Assembly: GCA_944384475.1 (NCBI GenBank)
Contig: CALWTN010000019.1
Coordinates: 1-13,767, forward strand
Length of the DNA stretch: 13,767 nucleotides
From: an uncultured Clostridia bacterium
Lineage (GTDB): Bacteria > Bacillota > Clostridia > Christensenellales > UBA1242
Direction: 5' to 3'
Part shown: piece after piece, positions 5,563 through 11,876 of the stretch
Position numbering within the stretch: the first letter of the stretch is position 1
How the letters are laid out: every line of letters starts with the position of its first letter
Translations under genes and position numbers: made by a program
The notes under the pieces: generated by a model
The model's database searches: none
Told to the model about the DNA's origin: nothing
What the model saw: the letters and a program-made list of their open reading frames with translations, nothing else

Positions 5563-7617
5563 TTATTTATCGTTTTTTGCATAATCATGCCTTTTTAAGA
5601 ACTTTGATTTTTTGCCTTCGTAGACAAATTCCAACTGATGTAGCGCCCTTGTGGTTGCAACATACAACAAATTTCTGTCGAGCGGAGAGTGATAATTCTC
5701 TGCGTCTGCAAATGGAACTATGACATGATCAAACTCGATTCCTTTTGCTGTTGAAGCCGTTGTGACAACCAAAGGATAATCAAAAGTTAAATCACTGCCA
5801 AGAACCACCTCAAATTTAACTTTGTTGTGCAACATTTTTGAAACTTCCGCAACCTCTGCCCCATTCTTGCAAACTATTGCGGTGTGTCCAAACTTGCCTT
5901 CGTTTTCTTTAAGCAATTTTAACAAAGCATGCTCTGTCGATGTTGTTTTGATAATTTTTGGCTCGCTGCCCTCTCTGCTGAAATTGACAACGTTTTTAAG
6001 CCCTATCATCTTTTCACTGAACTCTGAAATCTGGCGAGTTGAACGATATGTTTTGTTAAGCACGATTGTTTTTGCCTTCAAAAATCTTGCCAAGTCTAAA
6101 AGATATTTTTTAGAAAGTGTTTTTTCTATGCACTGGTTTATATCTCCAAGAACAATCTTTGGACAATCCCAAATGCTGTTAAAAAAGTAGAAGTGCGCAG
6201 GCGAGAAATCTTGCATTTCATCGATTATCACATATTTGGCTGTATATTCGTTTTTCAGCCCCTGCGTATAATTTTTGATCACCAAAAGCGGAGCAATGTC
6301 CTCATACGGGACTTCCTTAAACGATGGTTGTTTAAGCCCCATCCTTGCATAAAAGACGTTGCAGATTTTAAATATGTCTGAAATAGGAAAGAAATTGTAT
6401 AGTATTTTTTTAAATCGTGGTTTTATCGCTTCCGTGTCGCTTGGCTTCAGCCCAAATCGCTCGGCAAGATAATCCACCATGTAATCTATGCGCTTATTAA
6501 CTGGCAATTTGCCAAATGCTCCATAGTAAAGCTGGTTAAGCTCTTCCTTTGTGAAAATAAAAGCATTGTAAGAATTTTCGCTTGCATCCTTAGGTTTAAA
6601 AACCAAATCGGTTGGTGCAAAAAGTTTGGCATATACTTCATCCAAAAATTTTAATAAGTCGTTTAAAAATTCAAATGACGATTTATATGCGATCTCGTTT
6701 AACTTTTCTTGATCTTTACATTTATATATTTCATCAACAAGCTGCTCACGAGTTATCAGCGGTTTTTTAAGTTCTGTTTTTGCGATGTGCGAGAAAGTGG
6801 TTTCAATGACGTTATCTTCGCCAAGTTCTGGCAGCACGTCACTGACATAACTTGAAAACAAATTGGATGGCGATAAGATTAAAATGTCGTTGCTGGTCAG
6901 TTCGCCTCGCCTTTTATACAGTAGCCAGCCTGCCCTATGCAGCGCTATGCTGGTTTTGCCCGATCCTGCCACACCTTGCACAAGAATGGTTTTGTAGCGC
7001 TCCTCACGAATGATGGCGTTTTGCTCCTTTTGTATGCTGGCAACAATCTCTTTCATCTTTGTGGATGCGTTTTTGCTTAGCACCTGTTGCAAAATTTCAT
7101 CATTTATGTTTTGATCGGTGTCGACATAGTAATCAAGATGTCCGTTTGAAATGCCAAACTGTCTTTTAAGTGTAATTTCGCCCGTCACCTTTCCGTCTGG
7201 CGCTTCATATTCTGCCTCGCCAGCATCGTAATCATAATACAAACTGCTTATTGGCGCACGCCAATCAAACACCAGCGAGTTTTTTCCATCAACAATATGC
7301 GAAAAGCCTATGTAATATTTTTGCGCACTTTTTGCTCCGTTCTCTTTAAAGTCAATGCGTGCAAAATATGGTCTGTTTTTTTGTCGTGCCAACTTTTCTT
7401 GTTTGTCATTCAAAAAACTTATTTGATACTGTATTTCGGATAGCGCTGTTTTATATTTTGAAATTTCAATACTGTCGCTATCATAAAAAAAGTAAGAAAA
7501 ATCCTTTTGAAGTTTGTCGTAACTTTGCTGCTGCACTTTGACGCCTTGTTTAGCCTGCTCTATCTCGTCATCCAGCACGCTTTCAACGTGGCTTAAATAT
7601 TCCTTTTCTTCTTTCAT
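5563..7617 (-). CDS. helD: HelD-like UvrD/Rep-family helicase (RNA polymerase recycling factor)
   Basis: HelD proteins are superfamily 1 ATPases that bind stalled or post-termination RNA polymerase and release it from nucleic acid. The 684-residue product has a charged, coiled-coil-like N-terminal arm (about 1-80) and then the family hallmark DWRAPISSLYYD (118-129). Walker A is GVAGSGKTSIALHR (215-228, Lys221). A long insertion (about 270-450) precedes Walker B VIIDEMQD (463-470), motif IV LNKTYRST (520-527) and motif VI LLYVATTRAL (650-659). It is somewhat shorter than the Bacillus subtilis protein (about 770 residues). The start ATG follows GAGGGG at 7623-7628 with 5-nt spacing. The gene is monocistronic, with a strong extended -10 promoter. 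A role in another DNA repair process cannot be excluded, but the DWRAPI motif and N-terminal arm favour HelD. Confidence 0.9.
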   Translation of the reverse strand: MKEEKEYLSHVESVLDDEIEQAKQGVKVQQQSYDKLQKDFSYFFYDSDSIEISKYKTALSEIQYQISFLNDKQEKLARQKNRPYFARIDFKENGAKSAQKYYIGFSHIVDGKNSLVFDWRAPISSLYYDYDAGEAEYEAPDGKVTGEITLKRQFGISNGHLDYYVDTDQNINDEILQQVLSKNASTKMKEIVASIQKEQNAIIREERYKTILVQGVAGSGKTSIALHRAGWLLYKRRGELTSNDILILSPSNLFSSYVSDVLPELGEDNVIETTFSHIAKTELKKPLITREQLVDEIYKCKDQEKLNEIAYKSSFEFLNDLLKFLDEVYAKLFAPTDLVFKPKDASENSYNAFIFTKEELNQLYYGAFGKLPVNKRIDYMVDYLAERFGLKPSDTEAIKPRFKKILYNFFPISDIFKICNVFYARMGLKQPSFKEVPYEDIAPLLVIKNYTQGLKNEYTAKYVIIDEMQDFSPAHFYFFNSIWDCPKIVLGDINQCIEKTLSKKYLLDLARFLKAKTIVLNKTYRSTRQISEFSEKMIGLKNVVNFSREGSEPKIIKTTSTEHALLKLLKENEGKFGHTAIVCKNGAEVAEVSKMLHNKVKFEVVLGSDLTFDYPLVVTTASTAKGIEFDHVIVPFADAENYHSPLDRNLLYVATTRALHQLEFVYEGKKSKFLKRHDYAKNDK

Positions 7618-7644
7618 CCCCGCCCCTCAAAATAAAACTGGAAT

Positions 7645-7673
7645 ATTTTACCACATTACACATTTTTTTTCAA
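7645..7673 (-). promoter_or_regulatory. Promoter of helD
   Basis: On the minus strand TTGAAA (7668-7673), a 17-bp spacer and TAAAAT (7645-7650), with TG one base upstream of the -10 hexamer, form an extended -10 sigma-A-type promoter. Transcription should start about 20 nt before the helD ATG. Confidence 0.7.
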
Positions 7674-7694
7674 GTAAATATGACACAATGCAAA

Positions 7695-7718
7695 CAAAAA
7701 ACTTGGCTTAGCCAAGTT
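7695..7718 (-). terminator. Intrinsic terminator of the DUF2188 gene
   Basis: On the minus strand AACTTGGC and GCCAAGTT (7711-7718 and 7700-7707) form an 8-bp hairpin with a 3-nt loop followed by a run of T (7695-7700). It begins just 4 bp after the stop codon at 7722-7724. Confidence 0.8.
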
Positions 7719-7721
7719 GTG

Positions 7722-8063
7722 TTACGATTTTTTTTGAAATTTTCCATCCTTTTTATGTATCGTAAGGTTGAGGTTTTGATTTTCCGAAAGCTCCTTTGCA
7801 ATCTTTGTGGCTTCCGCTTTGGTTGCAACTTTTCGTATAACCCTTTTTGCTCCGTCTTTTTTAATAAGCCAAACCTTTTCGCTCATATCATATATGACAC
7901 GATAGGAAGGTCTAACCCCTTTGGAACGTTTTTCCTCCGCCTTGTTTTCTTCCTTCACTTTTTTAGGCTGTTCTGTTTTTACAGGCTTTTTAGTTTTGCT
8001 TGTCTGCTCCTGTTTAAGTTCTTGCTTTTTTGCCTGTTTTTTATCCTTCTTTTTAAACCACAT
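7722..8063 (-). CDS. DUF2188-domain protein with lysine-rich N-terminal tail
   Basis: The 113-residue product has two parts. Residues 1-52 are low-complexity, dominated by Lys, Glu and Gln (for example KKKDKKQAKKQELKQEQ), probably disordered and strongly charged. Residues 53-113 (YRVIYDMSEKVWLIKKDG..., ATKAEATKIAKELSEN..., TIHKKDGKFQ) match the DUF2188 pattern: a short beta-hairpin with a conserved Trp, a T-x-x-E-A helix and a final H-x-x-D-G strand. DUF2188 has no established biochemical function. The basic tail could bind nucleic acid or the membrane surface, but that is inference. The ATG follows AGGGAG (8071-8076) with 7-nt spacing. The gene is monocistronic with its own promoter and terminator, divergent from the protease gene. 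Confidence 0.8.
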   Translation of the reverse strand: MWFKKKDKKQAKKQELKQEQTSKTKKPVKTEQPKKVKEENKAEEKRSKGVRPSYRVIYDMSEKVWLIKKDGAKRVIRKVATKAEATKIAKELSENQNLNLTIHKKDGKFQKKS

Positions 8064-8088
8064 TTTATTTCTCCCTCTTTATGTAAAA

Positions 8089-8117
8089 AATATATCACAT
8101 ATCTTGTCAAAAGTCAA
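8089..8117 (-). promoter_or_regulatory. Promoter of the DUF2188 gene
   Basis: On the minus strand TTGACT (8112-8117), a 17-bp spacer and TATATT (8089-8094), with TG one base upstream (TGATATATT), form an extended -10 promoter. Its -35 box is separated by only 6 bp from that of the divergent protease promoter, so a protein bound between them could affect both. Confidence 0.65.
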
Positions 8118-8123
8118 ATCATG

Positions 8124-8152
8124 TTGCATAAAGTCGAAAAATTAAGTATAAT
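8124..8152 (+). promoter_or_regulatory. Promoter of the lipoprotein protease gene
   Basis: TTGCAT (8124-8129), a 17-bp spacer and the consensus TATAAT (8147-8152). The predicted start point is near 8159, which leaves a leader of only about 13 nt holding the GAGG ribosome-binding site (8161-8164). Confidence 0.75.
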
Positions 8153-8171
8153 ATCTTTATGAGGTTTTTAG

Positions 8172-9359
8172 ATGAAAGGTCTTAAAAAATTTTTATTTGT
8201 CACATTGGCGATTTTGCCTTGTTTTCTTTTTGTTGGGTGCGGCGTGTCCACAACGTATGTCTCTCCCACGGTTACAGTTGATAAAATTACAACTTCGGAT
8301 ATTCAAGAGGCGATAAACAGCGCCGTGCTAAGCGTTGTAAGCATTTATGCCGAAAGCTCAACTGGCAACGGGTTGAATTCCGTATACAGCGCTGGCTCTG
8401 GAGTTATTTACCAACTTGACAAAGACGCTGGAGATGCCTATGTAATCACAAACTATCATGTTGTGTATGATGAAGACTATACAAGTTCAAACCATATTGC
8501 AGATAAAATTATGCTGGAGTTATATGGCTATGAAGGCACTTACATTTCAACCAACGCTTTTGGTGGAAAGAGCTTTGTTTATGGTTCGCAGGCAATCGAA
8601 TGCGAATATGTTGGCGGCTCGTTGCAATATGACCTTGCAATTTTAAAAATTGAAAACAGCGACATTCTCAAAAACAGTGACGCAAAAGCAGCAACTTTTT
8701 GTGAGCAGCCTGCACATTTAGGGCAAACGGCTATTGCGATTGGCAATCCGCTTGGCTACGGAATAAGCGCCACAACTGGTATTGTGAGCGTGGAGTCAGA
8801 ATACATTCAATACTCCGATTTTTACGATGTGGTGATCAGATGTTTGCGCACCGATGCTCCAATAAATGGAGGTAACTCTGGCGGAGGGTTGTTTGATGAA
8901 AAGGGGCGCTTGATTGGCATAGTAAATGCTGGAAGCGATGATGCGCAAAACGTTGGTGATGCAATCCCTTCTGCCCTTGTGAAAAATGTTGTTGATAATA
9001 TTTTGTATCAATACGAAAACTATGGCAACACCCATCTCTACGTCTTTAATTTTGGTGCTGAGGTGACAAGCCAAAACAATCAATCCGTCTATGACGAAGA
9101 AACCAAACTGGTGTATATAAAAGAAGACGTCATTGTTTCATCCGCTTCTCACGCTGCCGCTGAAATCTTAAAAGAAGGCGATAAAATTGTTTCGATAACG
9201 CTAAACGACACAAACTTAGAGTTTAGCCGCACTTTTGAGTTTGAAGAATTTTTGCTGACGATCAGACCAAATGATAGCTTTCAAATCACGGTTGTAAGAA
9301 GCGGCGGGCTTTTTACTTACACCGTGAATGCTGATGGCGATTTTAAAATTGTTGAATAA
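8172..9359 (+). CDS. Lipoprotein HtrA/trypsin-like serine protease with C-terminal PDZ-like domain
   Basis: A predicted cell-surface protease of 395 residues. A short basic N-terminus (MKGLKK) and hydrophobic stretch end in a lipobox-like FVGC, so Cys23 is probably lipidated and the protein anchored to the outer face of the membrane. The chymotrypsin-fold catalytic triad is visible: His96 in ITNYHVV, Asp154 in QYDLAILKI and Ser236 in NGGNSGGGLF, plus the conserved IGNPLGYG (190-197). From about 300 the sequence fits a divergent PDZ domain (ILKEGDKIVSI, 332-342, the usual PDZ strand-and-turn). HtrA-type enzymes degrade or refold damaged exported proteins; most Bacillota ones use a membrane helix rather than a lipid anchor. 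The His-Asp spacing is longer than typical, with a Gly/Tyr-rich insertion (about 101-145). GAGG (8161-8164) precedes the ATG by 7 nt. Confidence 0.9.
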   Translation: MKGLKKFLFVTLAILPCFLFVGCGVSTTYVSPTVTVDKITTSDIQEAINSAVLSVVSIYAESSTGNGLNSVYSAGSGVIYQLDKDAGDAYVITNYHVVYDEDYTSSNHIADKIMLELYGYEGTYISTNAFGGKSFVYGSQAIECEYVGGSLQYDLAILKIENSDILKNSDAKAATFCEQPAHLGQTAIAIGNPLGYGISATTGIVSVESEYIQYSDFYDVVIRCLRTDAPINGGNSGGGLFDEKGRLIGIVNAGSDDAQNVGDAIPSALVKNVVDNILYQYENYGNTHLYVFNFGAEVTSQNNQSVYDEETKLVYIKEDVIVSSASHAAAEILKEGDKIVSITLNDTNLEFSRTFEFEEFLLTIRPNDSFQITVVRSGGLFTYTVNADGDFKIVE

Positions 9360-9391
9360 AATAAATATATAAACTCTTGCAAATAATAAAC

Positions 9392-9400
9392 AGAAGGTGA
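9392..9400 (+). promoter_or_regulatory. Shine-Dalgarno site that fixes the TTG start of the nucleoside hydrolase gene
   Basis: AGAAGGTGA matches the anti-SD complement AGGAGGTGA at 8 of 9 bases and lies 4 nt upstream of TTG AAA AAA. No ATG or GTG start is available before the conserved N-terminal DVDTGVDD motif. Confidence 0.8.
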
Positions 9401-9404
9401 AAAC

Positions 9405-10334
9405 TTGAAAAAACAAAAGATAATTTTAGATGTCGACACTGGAGTAGACGATGCAATCGCTTTGCTGTATGCTTTTTTATGTGACGAACTTGATATAAAG
9501 CTCATAAGCGTGATCGGCGGCAATGTCAAAGTCAATCAAAGCACGCTTAACACACTTTATATGACCCAAAATTTTGCTAGATATTCAATCCCTGTTGTTA
9601 AAGGCAGCAGCAAGCCGCTAAAAAAAGCCTTGCCTGCAAAATTGGGTGTGCACGGCAAAAAAGGTTTGGGAAATGTTATTGAAGTTACGCAAACCAAACT
9701 TAAACCAATCAACAGCCGTGGATATGGCGCAAGCGAGGCCTTGCGTGACGCTGTGCTAAACAATAAAAATGAGGTGACAATAGTTTGCCAAGGCCCGAGC
9801 ACAAATGTTGCGCTGGCTCTTCAAAAATACCCGCAAATAACACCTTTTATTCAAAAAATTTTGGTGATGGGCGGCTCGCTGGACGGCAGCGGAAGCATAA
9901 CAAAATATGCAGGCTTCAATGTCTATTGCGATCCGGATGCTTGCGACATCATAGTAAAATCTGGCATACCGATTGTTTTCAGTCCCAAAGAAATTGGGCT
10001 TAACACATACCTAACCCAGCCAATCTTAGACAGATGGGCAAAACTCAGCAAAACTGGCGAGGCTGTTAAAAACCTATACAACGGCTATCACGATCTGCTG
10101 CTGCCCGCCGATAAATTTGCAACTCACGATTTGTGCGCAGTTATGTCAATTGTAAAACCGCAATATTTTAAAACCAAACCCGTTTTAGTGAAGGTGAACA
10201 CCACTGACGGCCGCAAGCGTGGGCAAACAATTTTTGAAGAGGCACAACAAAGCCACATCAGCCTAATCTATCAAGCCGACCGCAGAAAAATCATAAAGGA
10301 ATTTGACAGAAAACTGCAAAAAACAAGAGGTTAG
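9405..10334 (+). CDS. Nucleoside hydrolase family (IUNH-like) protein with altered ribose-binding residues
   Basis: Family members hydrolyse the N-glycosidic bond of ribonucleosides with Ca2+ held by an aspartate cluster. The 309 residues fit the family. The metal motif is DVDTGVDDA (9-17; Asp11, Asp15, Asp16), the GGN motif is at 38-40, VHGKKGLGN is at 82-90, VMGGSLDGSGSITKYAGFN at 154-172, and the last metal and general-acid residues His241-Asp242 sit in THDLCAV (240-246). In purine/pyrimidine-specific enzymes the GN-x-T-x-x-AEFN stretch supplies Asn and Glu that bind the ribose 5'-OH; here it reads GSITKYAGFN, with Ser164 and Gly170 in those places. The substrate may therefore not be an ordinary ribonucleoside. 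It starts 45 bp after the protease stop on the same strand with no terminator between, so they are probably co-transcribed. The start is TTG. Confidence 0.88.
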   Translation: MKKQKIILDVDTGVDDAIALLYAFLCDELDIKLISVIGGNVKVNQSTLNTLYMTQNFARYSIPVVKGSSKPLKKALPAKLGVHGKKGLGNVIEVTQTKLKPINSRGYGASEALRDAVLNNKNEVTIVCQGPSTNVALALQKYPQITPFIQKILVMGGSLDGSGSITKYAGFNVYCDPDACDIIVKSGIPIVFSPKEIGLNTYLTQPILDRWAKLSKTGEAVKNLYNGYHDLLLPADKFATHDLCAVMSIVKPQYFKTKPVLVKVNTTDGRKRGQTIFEEAQQSHISLIYQADRRKIIKEFDRKLQKTRG

Positions 10335-10347
10335 CCTCTTGTTTTTT
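10318..10347. terminator. Bidirectional intrinsic terminator between nucleoside hydrolase and cls genes
   Basis: A perfect 13-bp inverted repeat (10318-10330 with 10335-10347) has a 4-nt loop, an A-run on one side and a T-run on the other. The TAG stop codon of the + strand gene (10332-10334) lies in the loop and the TAA of the - strand gene (10346-10348) overlaps the right arm, so the two convergent genes share it with 11 bp between their ends. Confidence 0.9.
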
Positions 10348-11803
10348 AAAGCAACGGCGCAAACAGTCTAAATATCGCCTGCCCCATTTTACTGAAAATA
10401 GGCGCTTTTTTAAAATATCCATCATCCGCAAGCACCGAATTTGCCATATCCTCTTCAAAATATTCTGCATACTGCTTGTTGAGCTGCTCCGAATACAAAA
10501 TTGCCGTGCATTCAAAGTTTAAGCCAAAAGAACGATTGTCCAAATTGCAACTGCCTATTGAAAGCTTGTTGTCATCGACAAGCAAAGTTTTTGCATGCAT
10601 AAAGCCGTTGTAGAAATAGAGTTTCACGCCTATCTCCGCCATCTCTCTTGCATAAGAAAGTGTGGACATGAACACGGTTTTTTTGTCAGGCTTGCCCGGC
10701 AACATTATTCGCACGTCAACTCCGCTTTTTTTGGCTATTGTTAAGGCAGAGAGAAAAGCGTCATCGGGAACGAAATAAGGGGTTTGCAGATAGACCCTCT
10801 TTTTTGCGGAGACGATCATTTTGATGAAGACCTCTTTAATCTTCTGCAACTTGCCATCAGGCCCAGAGGTGATCACCTGCACAGTGGCATCGCCTTTAAC
10901 CTCTGGCATAGGGAAATATTGTTTGATATATTTTTCAACGGGCGTTTTGTCGTCACTTGCATAGCGCCAATCGTCTAAAAAGATGTTTTGAAGAGGATAT
11001 GCGCCTCCGCCTTCGATGCGCACACTGGCATCACGCCAAGGCGAAAGTTTGCGATTTGTGCCCATGTGATCGTCTCGTATATTAATGCCGCCGGTGTAAG
11101 CAATTTTGCCATCTATGACAACAATTTTTCTGTGATTTCGATAGTTGAGCTTCAAGTTGATCATTCTGATATGCATAAATGGCGGAAAAAACTCAGCAAC
11201 CTCGCCACCCGCTTTTTGCAACTGTCTAAAAAAGCGTTTTGGCGATCTTTTACTGCCGACAGAATCGTATATCAGCTTGACTTTAACACCTTGTTTGGCT
11301 TTGTGAATGAGAATTTGCATAATCTCTTTGCCAACTTTATCGTTGGCGAAGATGTAATACTCCATGTTGATTGATTTTTTTGCCTCCAACAAATCCTGTT
11401 TCAATATGGCAATCTTTTCAAGCCCATGGCAAAATATTTTAACGTCATTGCCAAGACACGGATAGCCGCCCATATCCATGCACAATTTTAATAAATCCAC
11501 ATCCTTGGAAAGCGAACGAACCCCGCTCACCTCTGAAAAAGTTTTCATTCCACGAATGTTTTTTAACACGTCTCGCTCAGAAATAGCCTTGCGCTTGATC
11601 ATCTTTCGCACACGATGGCTAAGCCCACTGCCCAGCAAAACGTAGAAAATGAAGCCTATTCCAGGAAAAAAGGTTAATATTGCAAGCCACGCAATAATTG
11701 TTTGCGGCTTTTTCTTTTCAAGAAAAATCATGCCCACCAAAAGCAGTAGGTTTGTTACGGCAAGAATGCCAAACGCCAAAAACACCCAAAACGCCCAATG
11801 CAT
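10346..11803 (-). CDS. cls: Cardiolipin synthase (phospholipase D family)
   Basis: Bacterial cardiolipin synthase joins two phosphatidylglycerol molecules at the membrane to give cardiolipin and glycerol. The 485 residues have the standard layout: two N-terminal membrane helices (about 5-28 and 36-58), a basic cytoplasmic linker, and two phospholipase D HKD motifs. HKD1 is NHRKIVVIDGKIAYTGG (223-239; His224, Lys226, Asp231) and HKD2 is MHAKTLLVDDNKLSIGS (402-418; His403, Lys405, Asp410). The NLDNRSFGLNFE segment after HKD2 is typical of Cls. The start M1 is needed for the first helix; the next Met is residue 25 within that helix. There is no Shine-Dalgarno sequence before the ATG, and the best promoter puts +1 on the ATG itself, so translation is probably leaderless. 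The gene shares a terminator with the nucleoside hydrolase gene. Confidence 0.96.
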   Translation of the reverse strand: MHWAFWVFLAFGILAVTNLLLLVGMIFLEKKKPQTIIAWLAILTFFPGIGFIFYVLLGSGLSHRVRKMIKRKAISERDVLKNIRGMKTFSEVSGVRSLSKDVDLLKLCMDMGGYPCLGNDVKIFCHGLEKIAILKQDLLEAKKSINMEYYIFANDKVGKEIMQILIHKAKQGVKVKLIYDSVGSKRSPKRFFRQLQKAGGEVAEFFPPFMHIRMINLKLNYRNHRKIVVIDGKIAYTGGINIRDDHMGTNRKLSPWRDASVRIEGGGAYPLQNIFLDDWRYASDDKTPVEKYIKQYFPMPEVKGDATVQVITSGPDGKLQKIKEVFIKMIVSAKKRVYLQTPYFVPDDAFLSALTIAKKSGVDVRIMLPGKPDKKTVFMSTLSYAREMAEIGVKLYFYNGFMHAKTLLVDDNKLSIGSCNLDNRSFGLNFECTAILYSEQLNKQYAEYFEEDMANSVLADDGYFKKAPIFSKMGQAIFRLFAPLL

Positions 11804-11809
11804 AATAAT

Positions 11810-11837
11810 ATTATATCCATAAATTAAAAAATGCCAA
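11810..11837 (-). promoter_or_regulatory. Candidate leaderless promoter of cls, overlapping an upstream terminator
   Basis: On the minus strand TTGGCA (11832-11837), a 16-bp spacer and TATAAT (11810-11815). Counting 7 bases from the -10 hexamer places +1 at 11803, the A of the cls ATG. The -35 hexamer lies in the downstream arm of the terminator hairpin that ends the surface-protein gene. Confidence 0.55.
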
Positions 11838-11859
11838 AGCGTTTTGCTTTGACATTTTT
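11827..11859 (-). terminator. Intrinsic terminator of the large surface-protein gene
   Basis: On the minus strand the arms 11859-11846 and 11840-11827 pair over 14 bp with one G-U wobble around a 5-nt loop, and a T-run follows. The wobble pairs only in minus-strand RNA (on the + strand it is a C/A mismatch), which assigns it to the 11877-13767 gene. Confidence 0.85.
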
Positions 11860-11876
11860 ATTGATAGTTTATGACG

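Noticed and set aside
7680..8162. 160-codon open frame on the + strand
   Set aside because: It is the antisense of the lysine-rich DUF2188 gene (Phe/Leu/Cys-rich as expected for the complement), runs across its terminator and promoters, and has no ribosome-binding site.
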